Source: Nesterenkonia sp. E16_10 (GTDB lineage Bacteria > Actinomycetota > Actinomycetes > Actinomycetales > Micrococcaceae). From it: a stretch of 35,300 nucleotides of DNA. Below, piece by piece: positions 6,133 to 15,420 of this stretch. Location: contig NZ_JADPSA010000003.1 in the NCBI RefSeq assembly GCF_017347085.1, forward strand, positions 36,204 through 71,503, read 5' to 3'. Under the pieces are notes generated by a model, which saw only the letters and a list, made by a program, of their open reading frames with translations, had not been told where the DNA came from and did no database searches. Position 1 is the first letter of the stretch, and each line of letters opens with the position of its first letter. Made by a program: the position numbers and the translations under genes.

Positions 6133-7668
6133 TCAGCCGCGCGCGGCGAAGAGTTCGCGGAACCGGCGCAGTCGGCTCAGCGAGGACTCGCGTCCCAGCA
6201 GCTCCATGGACTCGAACAGGGGCGGGGAGACCCGGCGTCCGGAGATCGCCGAGCGCACCGCGCCGAAGGCCTTGCGGGGCTTGAGCTCGAGCCCCTCCAG
6301 CAGCGCCTCGCGCAGCGCAGACTCGATCACCTCGGTGGTCCACCGGGCGTCCTCGATCTCGCTCAGCGCCGCGATCGAGGCATCGAGGGTCTCGAAGACC
6401 TGATCCCCGAGCCCGCTGAAGGCCTTGTCCTCGATGGCCAGCTCGGCATCCTGCGTGAAGAGGAACGCCATCATGTCGGCGCCCTCGTCGAGCAGCGCGA
6501 TGCGCTCCTGGACCAGCGGGGCCGCGCCGTCGAGCAGCGCGGCCTGTGCCGGGGTCAGCTGTTCGCCCAGCAGGCCCCTGGCCTGCAGGTAGGGCACCAG
6601 CCGGTCGCGGAAGTCTGCGGCCTCCAGGCGGCGGATGTGGGTCCCGTTGATCGCCTCGGCCTTCTTCACGTCGAAGCGCGCCGGGTTCGCCAGCACGTCG
6701 GTGACGTCGAAGTGCTCGATGAGCTGCTCCACGGTGAAGATGTCCTCGTCGGAGGAGAGCGACCAGCCCAGCAGCGCCAGATAGTTCAGCAGTCCCTCGG
6801 GAATGAAGCCGCGGTCCCGGTGGTGGAACAGGTTCGACTCCGGGTCTCGCTTGGAGAGCTTCTTATTGCCCTCCCCCATCACATAGGGCAGGTGGCCGAA
6901 GACCGGCATGTGCGCGGCCACGCCGATGGCATGCAGCGCCCGGTAGAGCGCCACCTGGCGCGGGGTGGAGGAGAGCAGGTCCTCACCGCGCAGCACGTGG
7001 GTGATCTCCATGGCGGCGTCGTCCACCGGGTTGACCAGGGTGTAGAGGGGCTGGCCGTTGGCGCGGGCCACCACGAAGTCCGGGGTGGAGCCGGCGCCGA
7101 AGGTGATCTCCCCGCGCACGACGTCGGTGAAGCTGATGTCCTCATCGGGCATCCGGAATCGCAGCACCGGTTCGCGGCCCTCGGCCCGGTACGCGGCGAT
7201 CTGTTCCTGGCTCAAGGTCCGGTCGAAGCCGTCGTAGCCCAGCTTCGGGTCCCGGCCGGCGGCGACATGGCGTGCCTCGACCTCCTCGGGGGTGGAGAAG
7301 GCCTCGTAGATGAATCCGGCGTCCAGCAGCTTCGCCAGCACCTCGGCGTAGAACTCACCGCGCTGGGACTGTCGGTAGGGCTCGTGCGGGCCCCCGGTCT
7401 CGGCGCCTTCGTCCCAGTCGATCCCGAGCCAGCGCAGCGCCTCGAGCAGCTGCTGGTAGGACTCCTCGGAGTCCCGGGCGGTGTCGGTGTCTTCGATCCG
7501 GAAGACCATCTTGCCGCCGGTGTGCCGGGCGTAGGCCCAGTTGAACAAGGCGGTGCGGATCAGCCCGACGTGCGGAGTGCCGGTCGGTGAGGGGCAGAAC
7601 CGGACCCGGACCGGGGTGGAGGGGTCCACGGCGGGGATCGGGGTGGACGATGCAGCTGTGAGCGTCAT
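6133..7668 (-). CDS. gltX: Glutamate--tRNA ligase
   Basis: A 511-residue class I aminoacyl-tRNA synthetase that charges tRNA-Glu with glutamate. The HIGH-type motif is in [14 protein letters not shown] (residues 23-36) and the KMSKS-type motif is NKKLSKRD (268-275), both in GluRS-specific form. The C-terminal half is the helical anticodon-binding domain. Length is normal. The start is the ATG at 7668, 8 bp after the FAH-hydrolase stop and without a clear Shine-Dalgarno, so translation is probably coupled to that gene. The N-terminus has a 20-residue Ser/Thr/Pro extension before PVRVRF. It lies just upstream of tRNA-Gln and tRNA-Glu on the same strand. No gatCAB genes are visible, so whether this GluRS also charges tRNA-Gln cannot be decided here. 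Confidence 0.96.
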   Translation of the reverse strand: MTLTAASSTPIPAVDPSTPVRVRFCPSPTGTPHVGLIRTALFNWAYARHTGGKMVFRIEDTDTARDSEESYQQLLEALRWLGIDWDEGAETGGPHEPYRQSQRGEFYAEVLAKLLDAGFIYEAFSTPEEVEARHVAAGRDPKLGYDGFDRTLSQEQIAAYRAEGREPVLRFRMPDEDISFTDVVRGEITFGAGSTPDFVVARANGQPLYTLVNPVDDAAMEITHVLRGEDLLSSTPRQVALYRALHAIGVAAHMPVFGHLPYVMGEGNKKLSKRDPESNLFHHRDRGFIPEGLLNYLALLGWSLSSDEDIFTVEQLIEHFDVTDVLANPARFDVKKAEAINGTHIRRLEAADFRDRLVPYLQARGLLGEQLTPAQAALLDGAAPLVQERIALLDEGADMMAFLFTQDAELAIEDKAFSGLGDQVFETLDASIAALSEIEDARWTTEVIESALREALLEGLELKPRKAFGAVRSAISGRRVSPPLFESMELLGRESSLSRLRRFRELFAARG

Positions 7669-7676
7669 AGGGGGAA

Positions 7677-8450
7677 TCAGTTCCTGAAGTGGTTGACGAG
7701 TGTGCCGATGCCTTCGATGTCCGCCTCGAAGCGGTCTCCGCCGCGCAGCAGTCCGACGCCGGCCGGGGTGCCGGTGAGGATCACGTCGCCCGGGAGCAGG
7801 GTGAAGGCCTGAGAGATGTAGGCGATGAGCTCGGCCACGCCGAAGATCATCTCGGAGGTGGAGCCGTCCTGGACGGTCTCGCCGTTGAGCCGGCCCGAGA
7901 TCCGCAGGCCCTCGGGCTCGAGGTCGGTCTCGATCCAGGGGCCCAGCGGGGTGGAGCCGTCGAAGCCCTTGGCCCGGGCCCACTGGCCGTCGGTGCGCTG
8001 GGCGTCGCGGGCGGTGAGGTCGTTGGCCACGGTGTAGCCGAAGATGACCTCCTCGACCCGATCCACCGGCACATCCTTACAGATGCGCCCGACGACGACG
8101 GCGAGCTCGGTCTCGTAGCTGATCTCCTCGGAGAAGGAGGGCAGCGTGACCGGCTCGTTGGGCCCCACCACGGCGGTGTTGGGGATCAGGAACAGCAGCG
8201 GGGAGACCGGGGTCTCGCTGCCCATCTCCTTGATGTGGTCGGCGTAGTTGCGGCCCACGCCGATCAGCTTCGAGCGCGGGATGATCGGGGCGACCAGCCG
8301 AACGTCTTCAAGACGGTGGGTGGTCTCGGTCTGCTGGATCCCCTGATAGAAGGGGTCTCCGTTGAGCTGGATGATGGTTTCTTCGCCCTCTCCCCCGGTG
8401 ACAAGACCGTAGGAGGGTTCGGCGTCGGTGACAAAACGTGCAATGCGCAT
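7677..8450 (-). CDS. Fumarylacetoacetate hydrolase (FAH) family protein
   Basis: A 257-residue FAH-superfamily enzyme. Family members hydrolyse or isomerise C-C bonds in keto acids such as fumarylacetoacetate, homoprotocatechuate intermediates or oxaloacetate enol. The fold signature is present: [15 protein letters not shown], the metal ligands in [13 protein letters not shown] (Glu-x-Glu) and [11 protein letters not shown] (Asp), and the closing [13 protein letters not shown]. It forms an operon with gltX (8-bp gap), an arrangement also known in mycobacteria, where the true substrate is unclear. The ATG at 8450 lies 6 bp after TAGAGT, a -10-like hexamer placed for a leaderless mRNA. It also falls in the arm of an 18-bp dyad. 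Family firm, substrate not assigned. Confidence 0.9.
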   Translation of the reverse strand: MRIARFVTDAEPSYGLVTGGEGEETIIQLNGDPFYQGIQQTETTHRLEDVRLVAPIIPRSKLIGVGRNYADHIKEMGSETPVSPLLFLIPNTAVVGPNEPVTLPSFSEEISYETELAVVVGRICKDVPVDRVEEVIFGYTVANDLTARDAQRTDGQWARAKGFDGSTPLGPWIETDLEPEGLRISGRLNGETVQDGSTSEMIFGVAELIAYISQAFTLLPGDVILTGTPAGVGLLRGGDRFEADIEGIGTLVNHFRN

Positions 8451-8482
8451 GGGCCAACTCTATCGCCCACGCGCATTGCACG
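8437..8482 (-). promoter_or_regulatory. Dyad overlapping the FAH start codon and predicted leaderless -10
   Basis: Perfect 12-bp arms CGTGCAATGCGC (8437-8448) and GCGCATTGCACG (8471-8482), plus 5 further pairs after one mismatch, around a 10-nt centre. The minus-strand -10 TAGAGT (8457-8462) is in the centre and the ATG (8448-8450) in one arm. It may be an operator or, in a longer transcript, a start-sequestering hairpin. Confidence 0.6.
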
Positions 8483-8524
8483 TCTCAGGTGTTCAGTTGT
8501 CCTGCGGTGCGGCGCAGCTGTTCA

Positions 8525-8587
8525 GCGCGGCGGGTGCTGTGCTGCGGGCGCTGCGCTGCGGATGCTGCGCGGCGGATGCTGTGCTGC
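8525..8587. repeat. 21-bp imperfect direct repeat between ilvE and the FAH gene
   Basis: GCGCGGCGG(G/A)TGCTGTGCTGC at 8525-8545 and again at 8567-8587, 42 bp apart, with related GCTGCG-rich sequence between. It fills most of the 140-bp gap. No gene or clear terminator was seen there. Confidence 0.6.
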
Positions 8588-8590
8588 CGC

Positions 8591-9664
8591 TCAGGCCAGG
8601 CGGTGCATCCAGCCGTGGCGATCCTCGACCGCGCCGGTCTGGATCCCCAGCAGCTCCTCGCGCAGCGCCAGGGTGATCTCCCCGGTGCCGGCGGAGGCGA
8701 TGCTGCGCTCGCCGTCGAGCAGCTCCCCGATGGGGGTGATCACGGCGGCGGTGCCGCAGGCGAAGGCTTCGGTGATGCTGCCGTCGGTGATCCCGGCGTC
8801 CCACTCTTCCAGGGTGACCTGGCGCTCTTCGACCTCCATGCCGCGGTCCCTGGCCAGCTGGATCACCGAGGCGCGGGTGATGCCCTCCAGGATCGTGCCG
8901 GTCAGCGCCGGGGTGATGAGCCGGTTGTCGGCGGTCACCAGGAAGACGTTCATGCCGCCGAGCTCCTCGATGGCGTTCTCGCGCAGCGGGTCCAGGAAGA
9001 GCACCTGGTCGCAGCCCTTGGCGGTGGCCTGCTGCTGGGCCGCCAGGGAGCCGGCGTAGTTGCCGCCGGTCTTCGCCGCGCCGGTCCCACCGGGTGCGGC
9101 GCGGATGTAGTCCCGGGAGACCCAGATGCGCACCGGCTTGAGCTCGCCGCCGAAGTAGTTCCCCGCCGGGGACGCGATCACCCGGTAGGACACGGCCTTG
9201 GCCGGACGGACCCCGAGGAAGGCCTCGGAGGCGAACATGAAGGGCCGCAGGTAGAGCGCCTCGCCGTCGCCGTTGGGGACCCAGTCCCGATCGGTGGCCA
9301 CCAGCTCCTCCAGGGATTCGATGAAGAGCTCCTCGGGGAGCTCGGGCAGCGCCATGCGCACGGCCGAGCGGTTGAGGCGCCTGGCGTTCTCCAGCGGACG
9401 GAAGGTGTAGATCCCGCCGTCGGAGTGCCGGTAGGCCTTCATGCCTTCGAAGATCTCCTGGGCGTAGTGCAGCACCGCGGCGGCCGGGTCCAGGGAGATC
9501 GGCCCATAGGGCTCCACCCGGGCGTTGTCCCAGCCGTGCTCTGAGGTCCAGTCGATCACCGAGGTGTGGTCGGTGAAGTGGGTCCCGAATCCCGGGTTCG
9601 CCAGGATCTCCTTCAGCCGATCGGCTGTGGTGGGCGTCGAATGCGGGGTGTGGTGGAACGTCAT
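8591..9664 (-). CDS. ilvE: Branched-chain amino acid aminotransferase
   Basis: A 357-residue PLP enzyme of fold type IV that transfers the amino group between glutamate and the 2-keto acids of leucine, isoleucine and valine, the last step of their synthesis. Visible motifs: YAQEIFEGMKAYR (substrate loop), the PLP lysine in GGTGAAKTGGNYAGS, ALYLRPFMFA, and the phosphate-binding EAFACGTAAVITPIG near the C-terminus. It is of the larger BCAT-II-like type. I chose the ATG at 9664, which has AAAGGT at 7 bp; an in-frame TTG further up is weaker. leuB lies 94 bp upstream on the same strand. The gene completes the pathway with ilvBNCD in this window. Confidence 0.96.
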   Translation of the reverse strand: MTFHHTPHSTPTTADRLKEILANPGFGTHFTDHTSVIDWTSEHGWDNARVEPYGPISLDPAAAVLHYAQEIFEGMKAYRHSDGGIYTFRPLENARRLNRSAVRMALPELPEELFIESLEELVATDRDWVPNGDGEALYLRPFMFASEAFLGVRPAKAVSYRVIASPAGNYFGGELKPVRIWVSRDYIRAAPGGTGAAKTGGNYAGSLAAQQQATAKGCDQVLFLDPLRENAIEELGGMNVFLVTADNRLITPALTGTILEGITRASVIQLARDRGMEVEERQVTLEEWDAGITDGSITEAFACGTAAVITPIGELLDGERSIASAGTGEITLALREELLGIQTGAVEDRHGWMHRLA

Positions 9665-9758
9665 GGTGACCTTTCGGGTGAGCACGGGCAGGTGCGCCCG
9701 GCGAATACGAGTCTCCTGCCCTACTCTACGAGACCGGCCCCCGGGCGCCCGGCAGGTG

Positions 9759-10832
9759 TCAGCGGTTCAGTCGCGCCACGAAGGCGTCGCCGCGCTGGCT
9801 GGTGCTCAGCCCGGAGGCGCCGTCCTGCGCCCACTGGCTCAGCTGGGCATGGACCGCGGCCTCCACGCGGGCCGCGGCAGCGCCGAGACCCAGGTGATCG
9901 AGCATCAGCACCGCGGAGAGCACGGCCGCGGTGGGATCGGCGATCGCCTTGCCGGCGATGTCGGGGGCGGAGCCGTGCACGGGCTCGAACATCGACGGCG
10001 CGGTGCCGGCGGTGTTGATCGAGGCCGAGGCGGCGAGGCCGATGCCGCCGGTGATCGCCGGGGCCAGGTCGGTGAGGATGTCGCCGAAGAGGTTGTCGGT
10101 GACGATCACGTCGAAGCGCTGCGGGTTGCTGACCATGTGGATGGTGGCCGCGTCGACGTGCAGGTAGTCCCAGCGGACCTCGGGGAAGGACTCGGCCACG
10201 GCCGCCGTCGTGCGGGTCCAAAGGTCCCCGGAGTAGGTGAGCACGTTGTTCTTGTGCACCAGGGTCAGGTGCTTGTCCCGGGCCTGGGCGCGGTGGAAGG
10301 CGTCCTCGACCACGCGGCGGACGCCGTAGGCGGTGTTGACCGAGACCTCGGTGGCGATCTCTGCCTCGGTGCCGCGGCGCAGCAGTCCGCCGTTGCCGGC
10401 GTAGGGACCCTCGGTGCCTTCGCGGACCACGAGGAAGTCGATCGGATTCGCCTCGTCCACCCCGCGCAGCGGGGAGACCACTCCGGGGTAGGAGCGGGTG
10501 GGGCGCAGGTTCACGCAGTGGTCGAGGTTGAACCGCAGGCCCAGCAGCAGCTCGCGCTCGATGATCCCGGAGGGCACCCGGGTGTCCAGCGGATCCGCGC
10601 CGACGGCGCCGAAGAGGATCGCGTCGTGCCCGCGCAGGGCCTGCAGCGTCTCCTCGGTGAGGGTCTCCCCGGTGGCGAGCCAGTGCTCGGCACCCAGGGA
10701 GTACTCGGTGTAGGTGAACTCGGCGCTCTCCGAGGCCAGGGCGGCGTCGAGCACCTTCCGGGCCTCGGCGACCACCTCGGGTCCGATGCCGTCGCCGCCG
10801 ATTACTGCGATGTCGAATGTGTTCTCAGCCAT
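9759..10832 (-). CDS. leuB: 3-isopropylmalate dehydrogenase
   Basis: A 357-residue NAD-dependent beta-decarboxylating dehydrogenase converting 3-isopropylmalate to 2-oxoisocaproate in leucine synthesis. Signature blocks are clear: [12 protein letters not shown] at the N-terminus, [35 protein letters not shown], the NKNN-like [39 protein letters not shown] and [19 protein letters not shown] (NAD binding). Length is normal for the family. The start at 10832 is preceded by TAGAGT with 6 bp between, suggesting a leaderless transcript, and there is no Shine-Dalgarno. It is downstream of metG and upstream of ilvE on the same strand. Confidence 0.97.
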   Translation of the reverse strand: MAENTFDIAVIGGDGIGPEVVAEARKVLDAALASESAEFTYTEYSLGAEHWLATGETLTEETLQALRGHDAILFGAVGADPLDTRVPSGIIERELLLGLRFNLDHCVNLRPTRSYPGVVSPLRGVDEANPIDFLVVREGTEGPYAGNGGLLRRGTEAEIATEVSVNTAYGVRRVVEDAFHRAQARDKHLTLVHKNNVLTYSGDLWTRTTAAVAESFPEVRWDYLHVDAATIHMVSNPQRFDVIVTDNLFGDILTDLAPAITGGIGLAASASINTAGTAPSMFEPVHGSAPDIAGKAIADPTAAVLSAVLMLDHLGLGAAAARVEAAVHAQLSQWAQDGASGLSTSQRGDAFVARLNR

Positions 10833-10838
10833 AGCGTC

Positions 10839-10844
10839 ACTCTA
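10839..10844 (-). promoter_or_regulatory. Predicted leaderless -10 element of leuB
   Basis: TAGAGT followed by 6 bp and the leuB ATG, so transcription would begin at the start codon. The same hexamer and spacing occur before the FAH gene. Confidence 0.5.
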
Positions 10845-10923
10845 TGTGCTGGGCACAGCAGGGAGGGGAACCGCCCGGTGGCCTCTCAGCATCTGAGACC
10901 GCCCGGCGCGGTGGAGCCCCGGT

Positions 10924-12534
10924 TCAGTCGGTCTTCTCCTCGTGGCGCGGGAAGATCGGGGTGGGCTTGGCCAGCAGGGTGCCCGGGACCAGCTCGGCGT
11001 GGAAGGCCTCGAAGCTGCGCGGACCGGTCCCGGAGGCGTTGGTCCTCCCGGCGTCGCCGCCAGCCTCGATGTTCAGCGCGTCCAGCAGCTGTGTGGCCGA
11101 TTCCGGCATCACCGGCTGGGCGAGCAGCGCGACCTTGCGCAGGACCTCCGCGGTCACGAAGAGCACCGTGTTCATCCTCGAGAGGTCGGTCTTCTTCAGC
11201 TTCCAGGGCTCCTGCTCGGCGAAGTACGCGTTGGCCTCGCCCAGCACGAACCAGGTCCGCTCCAGCGCGCGGTGGAAGTCCTGCTGGTCATAGGCCTCTC
11301 GGCTGATCTCCAGCAGCTCATCGGCCTGGGCCAGGATCCGACGGTCGGCGGCGGTGCGCTCGCCGGGCTGCGGGACCTTCTCCTCGCAGTTCTTCGCGAT
11401 CATCGAGAGCGAGCGCTGCGCGAGGTTGCCCAGGTTGTTCGCCAGATCGGAGTTCTTCCGGCCCACCACGGCCTCATGGGTGTAGGAGCCGTCGGCGCCG
11501 AAGGGGAACTCGCGCAGCAGGAAGAACCGCACGGCGTCGAGCCCGTATTCGGCCACCCAGTCGGCGGGGGCCACCACGTTGCCCACGGACTTGGACATCT
11601 TCTCCCCGGCGTTGTTCAGGAAGCCGTGGATCATCACCCGCTTGGGCAGCTCGATCTGCGCGCTCATCAGAAACGCCGGCCAGAAGATGCAGTGGAACCG
11701 GGAGATGTCCTTGCCGATCACGTGGACGTCAGCGGGCCAGAACTTCGCGAAGCTCTCGGACTCGGTGTCGGGGAACCCGACGCCGGTGAGGTAGTTGGTC
11801 AGCGCGTCCACCCAGACATACATCACGTGGTCCAGGCTGGTCTGATCAGCGGTGAGGTCCTTGGGCACCGGGACGCCCCAGTCGAAGGTGGTCCGGGAGA
11901 TCGCCAGATCCTCCAGCCCGCCCTCGACGAACCGGATGACCTCGTTGAACCGGCTTCGCGGCGCCCCGAAGCTGGGGTTGTCGCGGAAGAAGTCGAGCAG
12001 CGGCTGCTGGTACTTCGAGAGCCGGAAGAAGTAGGACTCTTCTTCGGTCCAGGTCACCGGGGTCTGGGTCTCGGAGGCGAGGCGCTCCCCCGCCGAGTCG
12101 AGCTCGGTCTCGTCCTCGGAGTAGAACCGCTCGTCACGCACCGAGTACCACCCGGCGTACTTGTCCAGGTAGATGTCCCCGGCCTCGACCATGCGCCGCC
12201 AGATGGCGGTGGAGGCGGCGTAGTGGTCCTCGTCCGTGGTGCGGATGAACCGGTCATAGGAGATCCCGGCGACCTCGTCGTCCATGGCCTGGAACACGGC
12301 CGCATTGCGATCGGCGAGCTCCCGGGTGGATAGACCCAGGTTCTGGGCGGTCTGCTGCATCTTCTGCCCGTGCTCATCGGTGCCGGTGAGGAAGTAGGTC
12401 TCGTGTCCGTCGAGGCGCTTGAAGCGCGCCATCACATCGGAGGCGATGACCTCGTAGGCGTGGCCGATATGCGGTTCCCCATTGGGGTAATGGATCGCCG
12501 TGGTGATGTAGAACGGGGGCTTGGAAGAAGTCAC
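10924..12534 (-). CDS. metG: Methionine--tRNA ligase
   Basis: A 536-residue class I synthetase charging initiator and elongator tRNA-Met. HIGH is literal in PHIGHAYEV (residues 21-29) and KMSKS is literal in AGEKMSKSVGNVV. The connective domain reads GWYSVRDERFYSEDE, where zinc-binding family members have cysteines, so this is the zinc-free type common in actinobacteria. The anticodon-binding helical domain (about 380-500) includes AYFAEQEPWKLKK, with the tryptophan that reads the CAU anticodon. No C-terminal tRNA-binding EMAP domain is present. A variable Gly/Thr-rich segment lies near residue 495. The start is the ATG at 12534. The duplicated-arm hairpin after serA lies directly upstream, so metG probably has its own promoter or relies on read-through. 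Confidence 0.97.
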   Translation of the reverse strand: MTSSKPPFYITTAIHYPNGEPHIGHAYEVIASDVMARFKRLDGHETYFLTGTDEHGQKMQQTAQNLGLSTRELADRNAAVFQAMDDEVAGISYDRFIRTTDEDHYAASTAIWRRMVEAGDIYLDKYAGWYSVRDERFYSEDETELDSAGERLASETQTPVTWTEEESYFFRLSKYQQPLLDFFRDNPSFGAPRSRFNEVIRFVEGGLEDLAISRTTFDWGVPVPKDLTADQTSLDHVMYVWVDALTNYLTGVGFPDTESESFAKFWPADVHVIGKDISRFHCIFWPAFLMSAQIELPKRVMIHGFLNNAGEKMSKSVGNVVAPADWVAEYGLDAVRFFLLREFPFGADGSYTHEAVVGRKNSDLANNLGNLAQRSLSMIAKNCEEKVPQPGERTAADRRILAQADELLEISREAYDQQDFHRALERTWFVLGEANAYFAEQEPWKLKKTDLSRMNTVLFVTAEVLRKVALLAQPVMPESATQLLDALNIEAGGDAGRTNASGTGPRSFEAFHAELVPGTLLAKPTPIFPRHEEKTD

Positions 12535-12552
12535 CCTAGGAATTTACCCCAC

Positions 12553-12618
12553 GTGGGTGCCCGGTGCAGGTCTGGGTGGGTGCCCGGTGCAGGTCTGGGC
12601 CGCAGACCTGCACCGGGC
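12553..12618 (-). terminator. serA terminator with a tandemly duplicated arm
   Basis: A 16-bp perfect stem (arms 12582-12597 and 12603-12618) with a 5-nt loop begins 15 bp after serA. One arm is present twice: the 23-bp unit at 12553-12575 is repeated at 12576-12598. Either copy can pair with the single opposite arm, giving two alternative hairpins. No T-run follows the nearer stem. Confidence 0.7.
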
Positions 12619-12632
12619 GGGAACCGCAAGAC

Positions 12633-14228
12633 CTAGTCCTCGAGGTCCACCTCGGCGGCGAGGTTGGCCTGGACCTCGGCGTTGATCGCGTCGAGCACCC
12701 CGGCGGGCAGCGCGGCGTCGACGGCGAGCACTGCCAGCGCGCGGCCCTCCTTGGTGTTCTGTGAGACCTGCATGCCGGCGATGTTGACCTGGTGCTCCCC
12801 CAGGATCCGGCCCAGCGCGCCGACCACGCCGGGGCGGTCGGCGTATTCGAGCACCACCAGGTGCTCGGTGAGCGCGATCTCCAGGTCGTAGCCGTTGATC
12901 CCGACGATCTTCTGGATCTGCTTGGGTCCGGTGAGCGTGCCGCGGACCTCGAGGTTGGTCCCGGAGCTGGTGGCCCCACGCACGGTGAGCGCGTTGCGGT
13001 AGTCCTCCACCTCGGTGGTGGTGGTCAGCCGGGTGGAGATTCCGCGCTGCTCGGCGAGCACCGGGGCGTTGACGTAGGAGACCTGCTCCGAGACCACGTC
13101 GGTGAACAGGCCCTTGAGCGCGGCGAGCTGCAGCGCGGAGACGTTGAGCTCGGCGATCTCACCGGCGGCCTCGGTCTCGATATCGGTGAAGGCGTCGGTG
13201 GCCAGGGCGTTGAGGATCCGACCGAGCTTCTCGATCAGCGGGATGCCGGGGCGGACCAGCTCGTCGATGGCGCCGCCGGCGACGTTGACCGCGTCCGGGA
13301 CCAGCTCGCCGGCCAGGGCCAGGCGCACCGACTTCGCCACGGAGACTCCGGCCTTCTCCTGGGCCTCGGCGGTGGAGGCGCCGAGGTGCGGGGTGACCAC
13401 GACGTTCTCGCGGGTGAAGAAGGGCAGGTCGGTAGAGGGCTCGGCGGCGAAGACGTCCACCGCGGCGCCGCCGATGGTGCCCTCGGCCAGGGCCTGCTCC
13501 AGGTCGGCCTCGTCGATCAGCCCGCCGCGGGCCACGTTGACCACGAAGGCGGTGTCCTTCATCTTCGCGAAGGCCGCGGTGTTGAGCATGCCCAGGGTCT
13601 CGGGGGTCTTGGGCATGTGGATCGTGATCACGTCGGACTTCGCGTAGAGCTCGTCCAGGGTGACCAGCTGGGCGCCGAGCTGGTGGGCCCGGGCGGAGGT
13701 GACGTAGGGGTCGTAGGCGATGATCTCCATGTCGAAGGCCTTCATCCGCTCGGCCACGAGACCGCCGATCCGGCCCAGACCGATCACGCCCAGGGTCTTC
13801 TCGGCGAGCTCCACGCCGGAGTACTTCGAGCGCTTCCAGGCGCCCTCGCGCAGCGCCTGGTGGGCCGGGGAGATGTGCCGGGCCAGGCCCAGGATGTGGG
13901 CGCAGGTGAGCTCCGCGGCGGAGGTGATGTTCGAGGTCGGGGCGTTGACGACCATCACGCCGGCCGCGGTGGCGGCCTTGATGTCGACGTTGTCCAGTCC
14001 CACCCCGGCCCGGGCCACGACCTTGAGCTGCTTCGCGTGGGAGAGCACCTCGGCGTCGACCTGGGTGGCCGAGCGCACCATGATGGCGTCGGCGTCGGCG
14101 AGATCGGCGAAGAGCCGCTCGCGATCGGTTCCATCGGACTGACGGATCTCAAAGTCCGGTCCCAGCGCCTCGACGGTGGCGGGTGAGAGTTCTTCGGCAA
14201 GTACGACGACGGGGCGGTGAGTGCTCAC
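12633..14228 (-). CDS. serA: D-3-phosphoglycerate dehydrogenase, long form with ACT domain
   Basis: A 531-residue enzyme oxidising 3-phosphoglycerate to 3-phosphohydroxypyruvate, the first step of serine synthesis. The NAD-binding motif is VIGLGRIGGLVAERMKAF. Catalytic residues lie in NVARGGLIDE (Arg), DVFAAEPST (Glu) and TPHLGASTAEAQ (His). The long actinobacterial form adds an intervening allosteric domain (about 320-450) and a C-terminal ACT domain (LVVLEYADRPGVVGALGRILGEHQVNIAGMQVSQ). The latter is expected to give serine feedback, as in the mycobacterial enzyme. The GTG start at 14228 follows AAGGAC at a good distance. ilvC is upstream on the same strand, with a strong terminator between. 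Confidence 0.97.
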   Translation of the reverse strand: MSTHRPVVVLAEELSPATVEALGPDFEIRQSDGTDRERLFADLADADAIMVRSATQVDAEVLSHAKQLKVVARAGVGLDNVDIKAATAAGVMVVNAPTSNITSAAELTCAHILGLARHISPAHQALREGAWKRSKYSGVELAEKTLGVIGLGRIGGLVAERMKAFDMEIIAYDPYVTSARAHQLGAQLVTLDELYAKSDVITIHMPKTPETLGMLNTAAFAKMKDTAFVVNVARGGLIDEADLEQALAEGTIGGAAVDVFAAEPSTDLPFFTRENVVVTPHLGASTAEAQEKAGVSVAKSVRLALAGELVPDAVNVAGGAIDELVRPGIPLIEKLGRILNALATDAFTDIETEAAGEIAELNVSALQLAALKGLFTDVVSEQVSYVNAPVLAEQRGISTRLTTTTEVEDYRNALTVRGATSSGTNLEVRGTLTGPKQIQKIVGINGYDLEIALTEHLVVLEYADRPGVVGALGRILGEHQVNIAGMQVSQNTKEGRALAVLAVDAALPAGVLDAINAEVQANLAAEVDLED

Positions 14229-14277
14229 AATGTCCTTCTTCTGCTGGCGCTTCGTGGTTCGGGGTGGTCACGCGAAG

Positions 14278-14322
14278 ACGGTGAGCGGGGCGGGCCGTGT
14301 CACGGCCCGCCCCGCTCACCGT
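14278..14322 (-). terminator. ilvC terminator hairpin
   Basis: A 22-bp perfect inverted repeat (14278-14299 and 14301-14322), GGTGAGCGGGGC / GCCCCGCTCACC at its base, 6 bp after the ilvC stop. There is no T-run, as is common in high-GC actinobacteria. Confidence 0.85.
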
Positions 14323-14328
14323 GATCAC

Positions 14329-15354
14329 TCATCGAGCAGTGGTGCCCTCGGTGTAGTCATCATCCTGCGGGATCCAGGAGAAGAGCTTGCGCAGCTCGCG
14401 TCCGGTGGACTCGATCGGGTGCGACTCGTTCTTCTTGCGCAGCTCGTTGAACTCCTTGCCACCGTCGCGCTGGTCATCCATGAAGCGCTTGGCGAAGGCT
14501 CCGGACTGGATGTCGGCGAGCACGGCCTTCATGTTCTCCTTGACCTCCGGGGAGATCACGCGGGGCCCGGAGACGTAGTCGCCGAACTCGGCGGTGTCGG
14601 AGATCGACCAGCGCTGCTTGGTCAGGCCGCCCTCGACCATCAGGTCCACGATGAGCTTCAGTTCGTGGAGCACCTCGAAGTAGGCGATCTCGGGCTTGTA
14701 GCCGGCCTCGGTGAGGGTCTCGAAGCCGTACTGCACCAGCTGGGAGGCGCCGCCGCAGAGCACTGCCTGCTCACCGAAGAGGTCGGTCTCGGTCTCTTCG
14801 GTGAAGGTGGTCTCGATGACGCCGGCGCGGGTGCCGCCGATGCCCTTGGCGTAGGCCAGCGCGATCGACTTGGCCTCGCCGGAGGGGTCCTGCTCCACGG
14901 CGATCAGGGCGGGCACGCCGCGGCCTGCCTCGTATTCGCGGCGGACCACGTGGCCCGGTCCCTTGGGGGCGACCATCGCGACGCCGACCTCGGTGGGTGC
15001 TTCGATGTAGCCGAAGCGGATGTTGAAGCCGTGGGAGAACAGCAGCACGTTGCCGGGCACCAGGTGCGGGGCGATCTCGGCGGAGTAGACCGCGGCCTGG
15101 TGCTGGTCCGGGACCAGGATCATGATGACATCGGCCTCGGCGGAGGCCTCGGCCACGGTCTTCACGGTCAGGCCCTGCTCCTCGGCCTTGGCCTTGGAGC
15201 TGGAGTCTGCCTTCAGACCGACGACGACGTCGACGCCTGAGTCGCGCAGGGACAGCGCGTGGGCATGGCCCTGGGATCCGTAGCCGATGACAGCGACCTT
15301 CTTGCCGCTGAGCACGGACAGGTCGGCGTCGTCGTCGTAATAGAGATCAGTCAC
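14329..15354 (-). CDS. ilvC: Ketol-acid reductoisomerase (class I)
   Basis: A 341-residue Mg- and NADPH-dependent enzyme. It rearranges and reduces acetolactate or acetohydroxybutyrate to the dihydroxy acids of valine, leucine and isoleucine synthesis. The Rossmann motif is [19 protein letters not shown], and the following [15 protein letters not shown] is serine-rich where the NADPH phosphate binds. [10 protein letters not shown] and [23 protein letters not shown] are family hallmarks. The knotted C-terminal domain contains the metal-binding acidic residues ([13 protein letters not shown]). Short class I length fits. The GTG start at 15354 follows GAGGAG. It is the last gene of ilvB-ilvN-ilvC and is closed by a long hairpin. 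Confidence 0.98.
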   Translation of the reverse strand: MTDLYYDDDADLSVLSGKKVAVIGYGSQGHAHALSLRDSGVDVVVGLKADSSSKAKAEEQGLTVKTVAEASAEADVIMILVPDQHQAAVYSAEIAPHLVPGNVLLFSHGFNIRFGYIEAPTEVGVAMVAPKGPGHVVRREYEAGRGVPALIAVEQDPSGEAKSIALAYAKGIGGTRAGVIETTFTEETETDLFGEQAVLCGGASQLVQYGFETLTEAGYKPEIAYFEVLHELKLIVDLMVEGGLTKQRWSISDTAEFGDYVSGPRVISPEVKENMKAVLADIQSGAFAKRFMDDQRDGGKEFNELRKKNESHPIESTGRELRKLFSWIPQDDDYTEGTTAR

Positions 15355-15420
15355 AGTGAGGGCTCCTCATGATGGGGATTGGGTAACAGGTCGGTGGTGC
15401 TGAAGGTGGTTCTCAGGTGG

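Noticed and set aside
8463-8590. Hidden gene in the GCTGCG-rich gap between ilvE and the FAH gene
   Set aside because: Short repetitive translation in all frames, no ribosome binding site and no recognisable family.
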